A stretch of 64,000 nt of DNA, from NCBI GenBank assembly GCA_959600635.1, contig CAUGMN010000001.1:25699-89698 (forward strand), given 5' to 3'. This DNA is from QAMX01 sp003149835 (GTDB taxonomy: Bacteria; Bacillota; Clostridia; Oscillospirales; QAMX01). A model generated the notes under the pieces. The model had not been told where the DNA came from. It saw only the letters and a list, made by a program, of their open reading frames with translations, and made no database searches. Shown here piece by piece: positions 1-8,614 of the stretch. The translations under genes and the position numbers were made by a program. Position 1 is the stretch's first letter; each line of letters begins with the position of its first letter.

Positions 1-2
1 TC

Positions 3-1565
3 ATCGGTCAGTTCGGCGTCGGCTTTTATTCGGCCTTTATGGTCGCCGAAAAGGTGCGCGTCGTCTCGCGCAAATTCGGCGAGGACACGGCGAACGCATG
101 GGAATCGACCGGCGCGGACGGGTATACCGTCTCGCCTGCCGAGCGCGCCGAAGCGGGGACGGACGTCATCCTTTTTATCAAGCCCGACACCGAGGACGAG
201 CGCTACGGCGACTATCTCGACACCTATGAATTGAAGCGCATCGTCAAAAAATACTCCGACTATATCCGCTTCCCCATCGTCATGGACGTGGAAAAATCCC
301 GCCCCGTCGAATCCGGCGAGGTCGATGAGGACGGCAAGAAAAAGACGACCTACGAGACCTATACCGAGGCCGAGACCGTCAACAGCATGGTGCCGATCTG
401 GCAGCGGCCGAAGTCCGAAGTCAGCGACGAGGACTGCTGCGCTTTTTACAAGGAAAAATATTACGACAACGAGACGCCGCTCAAAGTCATCCGCATCGAG
501 GCCGAGGGGCTGATCGCGTTCAAGGCGATGCTCTTTATCCCCGCGGCGGTGCCGTACGGATACTATACCAAGGATTTTGAAAAGGGCTTGCAGCTCTACT
601 CCAACGGCGTGATGATCATCGACAAATGCGCCGAGCTGCTGCCGGAGCATTTCCGCTTCGTCAAGGGCGTCGTCGATTCCGATAATCTGTCGCTGAACAT
701 CTCGCGCGAGCTGTTGCAGCACGATAAGCAGCTCCGCGTCATCGCCCAGAACATCGAAAAGCGCATCAAGCGCGAGCTGAAAAAGATGATGGAGGACGAG
801 CCGGAGACCTACGACAAGTTCTATAAGCAATTCGGCTTGCAGCTCAAATACGGCGTCGTCTCCGATTTCGGCGCGCACCGCGAGCTGCTCTCCGACCTGC
901 TGATGTTCGCCACCGCCAAGTCGGACAAGCTGGTGACGCTCGAGGAATACTGCAACGCCATGCCGGAGGAGCAGAAGTATATCTACTACGCCTGCGGCGA
1001 GAATATTGCCAAGGTCAGCGCCCTGCCGCAGATCGAGCGCCTGCGCGCCAAGGATTTCGACGTTTTGTACATGACCGACGAGGTCGACGAATTCGTCGTC
1101 GAGATTCTCGGGCAAATAAATGACAAGCAGTTTAAAAACGTCAGCCGCGACGATCTGGAACTGGAAACCGAGGAGGAGAAGAAGGAGACCGAGCAGAAGA
1201 ACGAGGACAACAAGGCGCTGCTCGATTTCGTCAAGGAGACGCTCGGCGGCGAGGTCTCGGCCGTGCGCATTTCGCATAAGCTGGTGTCGCATCCGGTCTG
1301 CTTGACCAGCGAGGGCAGCGTGACGCTGGAAATGGAGAAGTATTTCGCTTCGATCCCCGGCGAGAACAAGGTCAAGGCGCAGCGCGTGCTCGAACTGAAC
1401 GGCGACCACGCGGTGTTTGCGCAGCTCAAAAACGCCTTTGAAGCGGATCGGGAGCTGGCCGCGAAATACGCGAAGATCCTCTATTCGCAGGCGCTGCTCA
1501 TCGCCGGCTTCCCGCTGGAAGACCCGGCCGGCTATTCCGAGCTGGTCTGCGGCCTGCTGCGGTAA
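3..1565 (+). CDS. htpG: Molecular chaperone HtpG (Hsp90), 5' end outside window
   Basis: Cytosolic ATP-dependent Hsp90 chaperone. The reading frame is already open at base 3 and reads IGQFGVGFYSAFMVAEKV, the glycine-rich ATP-lid motif of the GHKL ATPase domain. About 110 N-terminal residues, including the ATP-binding Asn and Asp motifs, therefore lie upstream of the window. The visible 520 codons cover the rest of the N domain, the middle domain (NLSLNISRELLQ) and the C-terminal dimerisation domain. An in-frame ATG at 39 is internal, not the start. A strong terminator follows directly. The identification is secure. Only the missing 5' end is unseen. Confidence 0.96.
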   Translation: MGQFGVGFYSAFMVAEKVRVVSRKFGEDTANAWESTGADGYTVSPAERAEAGTDVILFIKPDTEDERYGDYLDTYELKRIVKKYSDYIRFPIVMDVEKSRPVESGEVDEDGKKKTTYETYTEAETVNSMVPIWQRPKSEVSDEDCCAFYKEKYYDNETPLKVIRIEAEGLIAFKAMLFIPAAVPYGYYTKDFEKGLQLYSNGVMIIDKCAELLPEHFRFVKGVVDSDNLSLNISRELLQHDKQLRVIAQNIEKRIKRELKKMMEDEPETYDKFYKQFGLQLKYGVVSDFGAHRELLSDLLMFATAKSDKLVTLEEYCNAMPEEQKYIYYACGENIAKVSALPQIERLRAKDFDVLYMTDEVDEFVVEILGQINDKQFKNVSRDDLELETEEEKKETEQKNEDNKALLDFVKETLGGEVSAVRISHKLVSHPVCLTSEGSVTLEMEKYFASIPGENKVKAQRVLELNGDHAVFAQLKNAFEADRELAAKYAKILYSQALLIAGFPLEDPAGYSELVCGLLR

Positions 1566-1585
1566 AAAAATCAAAAGATCACCAA

Positions 1586-1620
1586 AAGAGCCGCCGGAGT
1601 TTTTACTCCGGCGGCTTTTG
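1586..1620 (+). terminator. Intrinsic terminator after htpG
   Basis: A perfect 11-base GC-rich stem (1590-1600 with 1605-1615) with a 4-base loop is followed by a short T run. It begins about 25 bases after the htpG stop. Confidence 0.9.
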
Positions 1621-1713
1621 CGAATTACGGAATGACGGGCGACCAAAGAGGTGGAGAAAAACGCGGGCAAGCGCCTGCGGCTAATCGAGCCGTTTCTGGA
1701 CAGCCTCAGGCGG

Positions 1714-2355
1714 CTATGACCGAATTTGACCCTGCGCAGCGACGGAGAAGAGCGTATAGCCGCCGTCGATTTCGGTCAGCAGCAGCGGACAGGGAGAACC
1801 CTGATGGAGCGTTTCATACCAGAGGCCGTCGGACGGAGGACCGATGGGCGCATAGACGCCCTCAAAGCGAAACGAGGCGCTGACATACACCAGCCAAGTG
1901 TTTCCGGCGATCCATTCAGAATCGGGGAGAAGCCCCCAGTCGGTATCGGGCTGTTCGCTGACGACAGAGGACGGATAGACCTCGACGGACAGATCCCGGT
2001 ATTCGGTGAGAAAAAAGGTGCGCGCGGGGTCGGGCTCCGTCTGATCGTCGAGAAACATCGCCGCCAGCCGCTCCGCCGCGGCCGTCTCGTCCATGCCGCC
2101 GGAGATCGAGTAGGTTTTGGGGTTGGAAAGCGCGGTCGTATAGGCGTCCGCCGCGGTCTCCCACGTCCCGCGCGCCGTCGATTCCGGCGAGGCGGGAGGC
2201 GCGGTCGGCGGCGCGTTTTGCGCCGCCGGATCGGAGCTTGCTGCCGGTGAGGACGGCTCTGCGGGCATGCCGGACGGGCGTCCCGCCTCTTCGCTTCGGC
2301 AGCCCGCCAGCAGCAGCGCGGCGAGCAGCAGCGGCAGCAAAAAACGAATTTTCAT
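1714..2355 (-). CDS. Putative lipoprotein, function unknown
   Basis: This is a 213-residue protein with a short basic N-terminus, a hydrophobic segment and a lipobox (LLAGC, Cys19), so it should be a membrane-anchored surface lipoprotein. Residues 20-65 form a Ser/Pro/Ala-rich linker. The remaining 150 residues look like a small globular domain (TWLVYVSASFRFEGVYAPIG) that I do not recognise. The start is supported by a GGGAGGG ribosome site upstream. A perfect TATAAT lies about 320 bases upstream on the same strand, giving the gene an unusually long leader. It is monocistronic and converges on the htpG terminator. Confidence 0.75.
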   Translation of the reverse strand: MKIRFLLPLLLAALLLAGCRSEEAGRPSGMPAEPSSPAASSDPAAQNAPPTAPPASPESTARGTWETAADAYTTALSNPKTYSISGGMDETAAAERLAAMFLDDQTEPDPARTFFLTEYRDLSVEVYPSSVVSEQPDTDWGLLPDSEWIAGNTWLVYVSASFRFEGVYAPIGPPSDGLWYETLHQGSPCPLLLTEIDGGYTLFSVAAQGQIRS

Positions 2356-2703
2356 TCTGAATCACCCTCCCTTGCTGTCTGCAAACGGTTCAAAATCCCA
2401 AAAAAACAGCGATCAGGCCGGAACCCCCCCTTGGCTTATGCATCCGATTGGGCGCAACGGTAATACCAGAGGGCGGCAGCGCAGGGCGATCCCGTCGACA
2501 AACCAGCCGGCGGCGAACCGCCCGCCGGTCAGGATGCAGTCAAGGCCCGCGCCGGTCTTGCCCTCGTAGCATTTGTGGACGCACAAGATACGAAAAACAG
2601 GCGCAGAAAAAAGCCGCCCGGGAAACGCTCTGCCTTGCGGCGCCCGACGCGGGCGCTGGCCGTGAGCTGATTCTATTATATCATATTGGTTGCGGAACGC
2701 AAA
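2356..2703 (-). promoter_or_regulatory. Promoter and long leader of the lipoprotein gene
   Basis: On the minus strand TATAAT (2675-2680) is preceded at 17 bases by TTTGCG (2698-2703). Some 320 transcribed bases then separate it from the lipoprotein ATG. The leader holds a Cys-containing open frame ending near 2413 (…GWFVDGIALRCRPLV…) whose start has no convincing ribosome site. I match no riboswitch family here. Confidence 0.45.
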
Positions 2704-2733
2704 CAAAAAAATCAAAAATAACATATGATTTAT

Positions 2734-2784
2734 AAAAAGAGCTGTGTGCGAAGCCGGAAATCCGACGCCGTACACAGCTTTTTT
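2734..2784. terminator. Bidirectional terminator
   Basis: The stem is 2740-2750 with 2769-2779, with AGCTGTGT pairing to ACACAGCT. It is flanked by an A run on the left and a T run on the right. It would end transcription of the minus-strand DUF368 gene. Confidence 0.85.
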
Positions 2785-2798
2785 CTGAATCGATAGGG

Positions 2799-3671
2799 TT
2801 ACTCCGCGTTCCGCGAATACAGCCAGACGCCGGCCGCGCCCACGGCGAGCGTCAGGATACAGGCCGGAATCTCCCAGCCGGCCGGCGTGTGCGGCAGCTC
2901 GCGCAGAATTTCGAGAATCGAGCCGAGCACAAAGCCGATGATGGCGAAGTAGGTCGGGCCGGGGAAGCGCTGCATCGCCTTTTCGAGAAGCTTCGTCGAG
3001 AGCAGAACGCCGGCGATCAGCCCCAAACCGAGCGGCAGCAGGAACAGAACGTCAAAGCCGCTGATCGCCCGCAGGAACGGGTTGTAAATTGCAAAGACGA
3101 GCATCATGTAGGAAAAGCTGATCCCGGGCAGAACGAGCGCCACGGCGAGCGGGATGCCGAGGGCGAACAGCGTGAAAAAGCCGGCGACAGAATGGGCATC
3201 AAAGTGAAACAGCGACTTCGGCAGATAGGAAATGCCGAAGACAAGCGCGAAGCCGAGCAGCAGAAATAGCGCCGACGAGAGCTTAAAGCCTTCCCGCGAT
3301 TTGCGGACCAGCAAAGGAAAGCTGCCCGAGGTCGCGCCGATAAAGAGAAACATCATCGGCACCTCCCAAAGGGAGATGAGCTTGAGCATCAGGTTTGAAA
3401 ACAATACAAAGCCGGCGACGCCGCCGAGCGCGATCACGATCAAAAAGAGAAAATTCTTTTTGATATCCTTGAAAAACGAGGCCACGGCGGCGACGAGCTG
3501 GTCGTAAATGCCGAGGATGATCGCCGTCGTGCCGCCGCTGACGCCGGGGATGAGCATGGCCGCGCCGATGACGACGCCGTAGACGAAGTTTTTGACAGGC
3601 GCGAGGGATTTTTTCAGAGAGGTCTTGGCGGAATTTTCAGAGGTAGAGGCGTTTTTTTTCATACGTTTCAT
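2799..3671 (-). CDS. popT: DUF368 membrane protein, PopT-type undecaprenyl-phosphate translocase
   Basis: This is a polytopic membrane protein of about 290 residues. Residues 41-50 carry the DUF368 signature IPGVSGGTTA in the first transmembrane repeat, and a second related motif LPGISFSYMML occurs near residue 205, as expected for an inverted-repeat transporter. DUF368 proteins (PopT) have been shown to recycle the lipid carrier C55-P across the membrane for wall synthesis; applying that role here is inference from family. I chose the ATG at 3671 (MKRMKKN) because the frame upstream is basic and low-complexity. The ribosome site is weak, so the start is uncertain. A bidirectional terminator follows. 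Confidence 0.82.
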   Translation of the reverse strand: MKRMKKNASTSENSAKTSLKKSLAPVKNFVYGVVIGAAMLIPGVSGGTTAIILGIYDQLVAAVASFFKDIKKNFLFLIVIALGGVAGFVLFSNLMLKLISLWEVPMMFLFIGATSGSFPLLVRKSREGFKLSSALFLLLGFALVFGISYLPKSLFHFDAHSVAGFFTLFALGIPLAVALVLPGISFSYMMLVFAIYNPFLRAISGFDVLFLLPLGLGLIAGVLLSTKLLEKAMQRFPGPTYFAIIGFVLGSILEILRELPHTPAGWEIPACILTLAVGAAGVWLYSRNAE

Positions 3672-4271
3672 CCGATCTCTGCCGCAGCCCGCAGGAGGGG
3701 TCTGCGGCGGCAAAATGTAGTCGCCCGACGCTTCGGGCGGAATCAACGCGGCTGACAGGCGGCGCGCCGCCGCGGTTCGCACCCCGCGCGTTCCGCGAAA
3801 TTCGGGACGCTAAGGCGTGCCGACGCGGAAAACTGTGCGAAAACGGTCATGAAACGCCGTGTCCGCGCAATATATTGAAACAGGGCGGAAACCGGCCGGC
3901 CGCCGCGGCCGGCGGCGCCGATATGGCTTGATATGGTTTATTGATATGAAAAACCGCCGCAAAACATACCGCCGCAGGTAAGCCGCGGCCGGCTCTGCTG
4001 AAATGCGCGGCGAGCGCTATTGCGGCGGCGGTCTGCGCATACGCAGGGATACGAACGTCCGCCCGCCGGTCTGCCGGTCTGCCGAAGGGAAACACGGGCA
4101 GACATAGAGACAGGCGCGTTCCCAAAGCGACGGTCTGCCGCCGACCGCTATTGCGGCGGCTCAAACGTCGGCGGCGAAACGCTTCCGCACCGCCCGCCCC
4201 TTGGCCGGGTTGCAGAGGGAAAATCCGCGCGCGCCTCTCCCCGCTATTCTTCCGAACGGAGCCCAAAGACC
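3672..4271. other. 600-base intergenic region between divergent popT and pit
   Basis: I see no convincing gene. It contains short GC-rich hairpins (for example around 3721-3740), a 15-base direct repeat CGCTATTGCGGCGGC near 4014 and 4147, and an AT-richer stretch around 3920-3955. Promoters for both flanking genes must lie here, but I cannot assign clear hexamers. Confidence 0.4.
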
Positions 4272-5324
4272 ATGACTCTCACGTTTTCAGAGTTTCTCCG
4301 TATCCTCTCCGACAGCCCGGCGTTTGTGGTCACGGCGCTGCTGGCGGCGGGCGTTATCCTCGTCAACGGCGGCACCGACGCGCCCAACGCCATCGCCGCC
4401 TGCGTCGCCGCTCGGGCAATCGCGCCGCGGCGCGCCGTGCTGCTGGCGGCGGTCTGCAATTTTCTCGGCGTCCTTGCGGTGACGGCCGTCAGTCCGGCGG
4501 TCGCCGAGACGGTTTCCGGCATGGCGGACTTCGGCGCCGACAGCCGCGGGGCGCTGATCGGACTGTGCGCGGGGATGTTTGCCGTCGTCCTGTGGGCGGC
4601 GGCGGCGTGGTATTTCGGCATTCCCACCAGCGAGAGCCACGCGCTGATCGCCGGACTGAGCGGGGCGGCGATCGCGGTTCAGCGCGGTCTGGGCGGAATT
4701 TGCTGGGGCGAATGGGTCAAGGTTCTCTACGGTCTGGGGCTCTCCGCCGGCCTCGGCTTTGCCGCCGGCTGGGCGGCGGCCCGATTTCTGCGCTTGGCCT
4801 GCCGCCGCATGGACCGGCGCCGCGGTCAAGCGAGCTTTCGCCGCGCGCAGATTTTCGGCGGCGCGGCGATGGCGTTTGCGCACGGCGCGCAGGACGGGCA
4901 GAAATTCATGGGCGTATTCCTGCTCGGCGCGGCGATGGCGCGCGGACAGCCGATGGAAGGGGCGTTTCGCGTCCCGGTCTGGCTGATGGCGGGGATCTCG
5001 CTGCTGATGGCCGCGGGGACGTCGGTCGGCGGGTACAAGATCATCCGCACCGTCGGTATGCGCATGGTTCGGCTCGACGCGCATGAGGGTTTTGCCGCCG
5101 ATACCGCCGCCGCCGGCGCGCTGATGGCCGCGTCGCTGGCCGGAATACCGGTGAGCACGACGCATATGAAAACCACCGCGCTCATGGGCGTTTCGGCGTC
5201 CCGGCGGCTGCGCGCCGTCAACTGGCGCGTCGCCGGGGAGATGGCGTGGGCTTGGGCGCTGACGTTTCCGGGCTGCGGCGCGGTCGGTTATCTGACGGCG
5301 CGGCTGTTTCTGTGGTGGCTGTAA
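4272..5324 (+). CDS. pit: Inorganic phosphate transporter, PiT family
   Basis: This 350-residue membrane protein is of the PHO4/PiT family, which imports phosphate (as a metal-phosphate or with cations). Both halves carry the family signatures: NGGTDAPNAIAA (residues 32-43) and AHGAQDGQKFMG (about 201-212), plus the paired GIPTSESH (about 117) and GIPVSTTH (about 295) motifs. The ATG at 4272 is chosen because hydrophobic coding signal begins there and CGGAG lies upstream; the longer frame back to 4020 has no membrane character. It is followed, after an inverted-repeat element, by a PhoU-like partner, a common PiT pairing. Confidence 0.88.
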   Translation: MTLTFSEFLRILSDSPAFVVTALLAAGVILVNGGTDAPNAIAACVAARAIAPRRAVLLAAVCNFLGVLAVTAVSPAVAETVSGMADFGADSRGALIGLCAGMFAVVLWAAAAWYFGIPTSESHALIAGLSGAAIAVQRGLGGICWGEWVKVLYGLGLSAGLGFAAGWAAARFLRLACRRMDRRRGQASFRRAQIFGGAAMAFAHGAQDGQKFMGVFLLGAAMARGQPMEGAFRVPVWLMAGISLLMAAGTSVGGYKIIRTVGMRMVRLDAHEGFAADTAAAGALMAASLAGIPVSTTHMKTTALMGVSASRRLRAVNWRVAGEMAWAWALTFPGCGAVGYLTARLFLWWL

Positions 5325-5330
5325 TAGTCG

Positions 5331-5491
5331 ATTGTAAAACTGCGTTTTCCAATCGAGAGACTCGCGCTGATCGCACTCGCTATGCTCGTTTGGCCGGCGC
5401 GAGGGCTCGCTTTGCTCGCCAAAGTCGAGTTTTTGAGGCGGCAAAGCCACCTCAAAAACGAATTGGAATGGGAAAGCAGGCGTTTTACAAT
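5331..5491. repeat. Nested inverted-repeat (MITE/REP-like) element
   Basis: The element starts with ATTGTAAAAC (5331-5340) and ends with its exact complement GTTTTACAAT (5482-5491). The inner parts of the arms match imperfectly (…TTTTCCAATCG with CGAATTGGAATGG…). Inside are a perfect 10-base hairpin with a CGGCAAAGCCA loop (5429-5459) and a CTCGCGC/GCGCGAG pair. It sits between the pit stop codon and the ribosome site of the next gene. I see no coding capacity and no clear target-site duplication. Confidence 0.7.
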
Positions 5492-5527
5492 TGCATAGGC
5501 GGCTGTAAAAAAAGGGAGGAAAAAACT

Positions 5528-6130
5528 GTGGCGAGGCTCCACGACGATTATATCCAGCTGCGGCGCGGCGCGGCGCTGGCCGTCGAAGCGGCTGCGGCGC
5601 TGAACGCGGGTCTGCGGCGGGAAGGGACGGAAACAACGCGGGACATCCGCCGAATCCGCGCCGACGCCGAGCGGCACAGGGACGGGCTGCTCCAACGGCT
5701 GGAACGGGAATTTGTCCCGCCCATGGAGCGGCGGGATCTCGCGGCGCTGGCGGAACGCCTCTGCGCCGCCGCCGCCGCTGCGGAGGAGGCGAATCTGGCT
5801 GCGGCGCGGCTGCCGAGCCGGGACGCGGCCGCCGTAAAAATCGCGGAGTGGATCGCCTCGGCCGCCGCCGCGGTCGCGGAGCTGACCGAAAGATTGCCGG
5901 ATTACCGGAAGCGGGAGTTCTTTCAGCCGCAGGCGAACGCCGCGCGGCTGTGCGCGGCCGAGGCCGCCCGCGCCTGCGACGAGGCGGTCGGCCTGCTGGC
6001 GCAGACGGCCGCGGCGTCAGCGGGGGCGCTGATCGCGCGGTATGAGGCCTATACGCGCCTGCGCGCCTGCGCCGGCAGCCTCGCGGCGGCGGCGGAAGCC
6101 GCCGTACACGCGGCCCTGAATAACATTTAG
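5528..6130 (+). CDS. PhoU-like / DUF47 protein, probable PiT partner
   Basis: This is a 200-residue, Ala-rich, almost entirely helical protein. The segment EREFVPPMERRDLAALAERL resembles the DUF47 signature (…F..P..R.D…LA…) of PhoU-like proteins encoded beside PiT transporters and thought to modulate them. The start is GTG at 5528, because a strong GGGAGGA ribosome site precedes it; the longer ATG frame (5246) runs back into pit. Extreme Ala/Arg composition makes family assignment by eye tentative, and genomic context is the main support. Confidence 0.65.
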   Translation: MARLHDDYIQLRRGAALAVEAAAALNAGLRREGTETTRDIRRIRADAERHRDGLLQRLEREFVPPMERRDLAALAERLCAAAAAAEEANLAAARLPSRDAAAVKIAEWIASAAAAVAELTERLPDYRKREFFQPQANAARLCAAEAARACDEAVGLLAQTAAASAGALIARYEAYTRLRACAGSLAAAAEAAVHAALNNI

Positions 6131-6320
6131 CCTGCCGGAACCGGATGCTCGAAACGGTGCGGGAGTTGAACCCCCGGTGCAACCGGTTGGGCGCGGCTCC
6201 GCCCGTCTTTTCACCCCGGATGTGCCTTTTGCGCGATGCTGCCGGGGCTTCCCCGGCGAAGAGATGGCTGAAACCGGATTCGCGTAAACGGCGCTTCCGT
6301 CGCACGCGGCTTCTCCCGCT
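6131..6320. other. Short intergenic region between convergent genes
   Basis: The two flanking genes converge. I found no clear T-tailed terminator. A tRNA-like T-arm (GGTTCAACTCCC on the minus strand near 6160) is present but no full cloverleaf can be drawn. Confidence 0.35.
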
Positions 6321-8543
6321 TTATTCCAGCTCAGTCTGGACGATGCCGTTGTCCTCCGGCTTTAAAATCGCGCCGGCGGCGGGAAGCGTGCGGGCGCGGT
6401 AACGGGCGCAGTTCTGGATCGCCGTCTGTCCGGCCGTCGCGAGGCGGACGACGGACTGCTTGGGTTTCAGCGCCATCACCCTGACGCCGGCCGAGTCGCG
6501 CGTCGGCTTGGGGGTGAGCTGCGCGGTCGAGAAGATCAGCGCCCGGTCGGCGCTCGAATAGAGGACAAGCTCGGCGTCCTCGCTCAGGCGCAGCAGACCG
6601 ACGAGCGGCGACTTGTCGGAATAGGCGTTGATCAGCCGCTTGCGGTTGGTCTTGGTCGCATAGCTTTCAAAGAGCACGCGCGCGCACTTCCCGTCGGCGT
6701 AGGCAAACAGCAGGCTGCCGCCGTAGTCGCCCTTGGAGGCGACGGCCATGCCGCAGACCTCCTCGCCGGAATCCATGCCGAGGTGCTGCGGCAGGTAAAG
6801 GCCCAGCGCGCCGGCTTTGTTTTCGGGCATCTCGTCGCACTTGACCTTATAGACCTGCTGGCGGCTGGTGAAGAACAGCAGCTCGTCGGCGTTCGAGCCC
6901 TCCTGCGTAAAGACGAGCTCGTCGCCTTCTTTGAGCTTGTTCTCGCCGCTCATGCGCAGCGACTGGGGCGTGATTTTCTTGAAATAGCCGTCGCGCGAGA
7001 GAAAATAGTGGACGGGATAATCCTCCACGGCCTCTTCGGCGTCGTCAAATGCGTCGCTCTCGTGCTCGTAGACGATTTTTGTCCGGCGCGGCATACCGTA
7101 TTTTTTGGCGGCCTCCCTGAGCTCGGAGACGATGATGGCGCGCTGCTTTTTCTTGCTGGCGAGCGTCTCCTCGGCGTCGGCGATGTCGCGTTCGAGCGCC
7201 TCGATTTCCGCCGTGCGCGAGAGGATATAGGCCTTGTTGATGTTTCGGAGCTTGATTTCGGCGATGAATTCCGCCTGGGCTTCGTCGATGCCGAAGCCGA
7301 TCATCAGGTTGGGAACGACGAGCGCGTCCTCCTCGGTATTGCGGATGATGGCGATGGCTTTGTCGATATCGAGCAGAATCTTGGAAAGCCCGCGCAGCAG
7401 GTGGAGGCGTTCCTTCTTCTTCTGCATCTGATGGTATACGGTACGGCGGATGCACTCGGTTCGCCACGCCGTCCACTCCTCCAAAATTTCGCGCACGCCC
7501 AAAACGCGCGGCGTCCCCGCGATGAGGATGTTGAAATTGCAGGAAAAGCTGTCGCAGAGCGGCGTCATTTTCATCAGCCGCGCCATCAGCTTTTCCGGGT
7601 CGACGCCGCGTTTCAAATCGATGGTCAGCTTTAAGCCCTGCTTATCGGTTTCGTCGCGCATGTCGGAGATTTCGCGGATCTTGCCGTTTTTGATCAGCTC
7701 CGCCACCTTTTCAATGACGGCTTCGATCGTCGTGGTGTAGGGGATCTCGGTGATCTCAACGCAGTTCTGCTTGGGGTCATGCTTCCAGACCGCGCGGACG
7801 CGGACGCTGCCGCGTCCGGTTTTGTAGATCTCGTCGAGCGCGGCGCGGTCGTAGAGCAGCTCGCCGCCGGACGGAAAATCGGGCGCTTTGAGCGTTTCCA
7901 GCAGGTCGGCGTCGGGATCCCTGATGAGCGCGGCGGCCGTCTCGCAGACCTCGGCGAGGTTGAAGCTGCAAATGTTGCTGGCCATGCCCGCGGCGATGCC
8001 TAAATTGGCGCTGACGAGGATGTTGGGAAACGTCGTCGGCAGCAAGGCCGGCTCCTTCATGGTGTTGTCGTAATTGTCGATAAAGTCGACGGCGTCGGCG
8101 TCGATGTTTCGGAAGAGCTCGGCGCAGATCGGCTCTAACTTGACCTCGGTGTAGCGCGAGGCGGCGTAGGCCATGTCGCGCGAATACGCCTTGCCGAAGT
8201 TGCCCTTGGAGTCGACAAAGGGGTGCAGAAGCGCCTCGCAGCCGCGGCTGAGGCGCACCAGCGTCTCATAAATCGGGCCGTCGCCGTGGGGATTGAGCTT
8301 CATCGTCGCGCCGACGACGTTGGCCGACTTGGTGCGCGCGCCTGTCAGCAGCCCCATTTTATACATCGTGTAGAGGAGCTTTCGGTGCGAGGGCTTGAAG
8401 CCGTCGATCTCCGGCAAGGCGCGGGAGACGATAATGCTCATCGCATAGGGCATAAAATTGGTTTCCAGCGTCCGCGTGATCGGCATCGGCGTCGCCGGCT
8501 TAGGCGGCAGGGTGCTCTGCCGCGTCTCTTTTTTCTTGGCCAT
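6321..8543 (-). CDS. parC: DNA topoisomerase IV subunit A-like (ParC)
   Basis: This 740-residue breakage-reunion subunit of a type IIA topoisomerase decatenates and relaxes DNA together with the ParE-like subunit encoded upstream. It shows the GyrA/ParC winged-helix and tower core: SRALPEIDGFKPSHRKLLYTM, GDGPIYETLVRLS, and the catalytic tyrosine in AASRYTEVKL (Tyr131). The C-terminal domain (about 490-740) is short, and the gyrase-specific QRRGGKG box is absent, which favours topoisomerase IV over gyrase. It starts 71 bases after the parE stop, so the pair is an operon transcribed parE then parC. Confidence 0.88.
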   Translation of the reverse strand: MAKKKETRQSTLPPKPATPMPITRTLETNFMPYAMSIIVSRALPEIDGFKPSHRKLLYTMYKMGLLTGARTKSANVVGATMKLNPHGDGPIYETLVRLSRGCEALLHPFVDSKGNFGKAYSRDMAYAASRYTEVKLEPICAELFRNIDADAVDFIDNYDNTMKEPALLPTTFPNILVSANLGIAAGMASNICSFNLAEVCETAAALIRDPDADLLETLKAPDFPSGGELLYDRAALDEIYKTGRGSVRVRAVWKHDPKQNCVEITEIPYTTTIEAVIEKVAELIKNGKIREISDMRDETDKQGLKLTIDLKRGVDPEKLMARLMKMTPLCDSFSCNFNILIAGTPRVLGVREILEEWTAWRTECIRRTVYHQMQKKKERLHLLRGLSKILLDIDKAIAIIRNTEEDALVVPNLMIGFGIDEAQAEFIAEIKLRNINKAYILSRTAEIEALERDIADAEETLASKKKQRAIIVSELREAAKKYGMPRRTKIVYEHESDAFDDAEEAVEDYPVHYFLSRDGYFKKITPQSLRMSGENKLKEGDELVFTQEGSNADELLFFTSRQQVYKVKCDEMPENKAGALGLYLPQHLGMDSGEEVCGMAVASKGDYGGSLLFAYADGKCARVLFESYATKTNRKRLINAYSDKSPLVGLLRLSEDAELVLYSSADRALIFSTAQLTPKPTRDSAGVRVMALKPKQSVVRLATAGQTAIQNCARYRARTLPAAGAILKPEDNGIVQTELE

Positions 8544-8614
8544 ATCGGACCTTCCTTGTCAATCGGGATATCGTTGCGCAAGCGAAATCGCGGGGACTTT
8601 GCCCGGAAAAGCCG

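Noticed and set aside
4014..4161. Direct repeat CGCTATTGCGGCGGC as a mobile-element boundary
   Set aside because: Only 15 bases, GC-rich, and nothing element-like lies between the copies.
6145..6215. A tRNA on the minus strand
   Set aside because: Only a T-arm-like GGTTCAACTCCC is present; acceptor, D and anticodon stems cannot be built.
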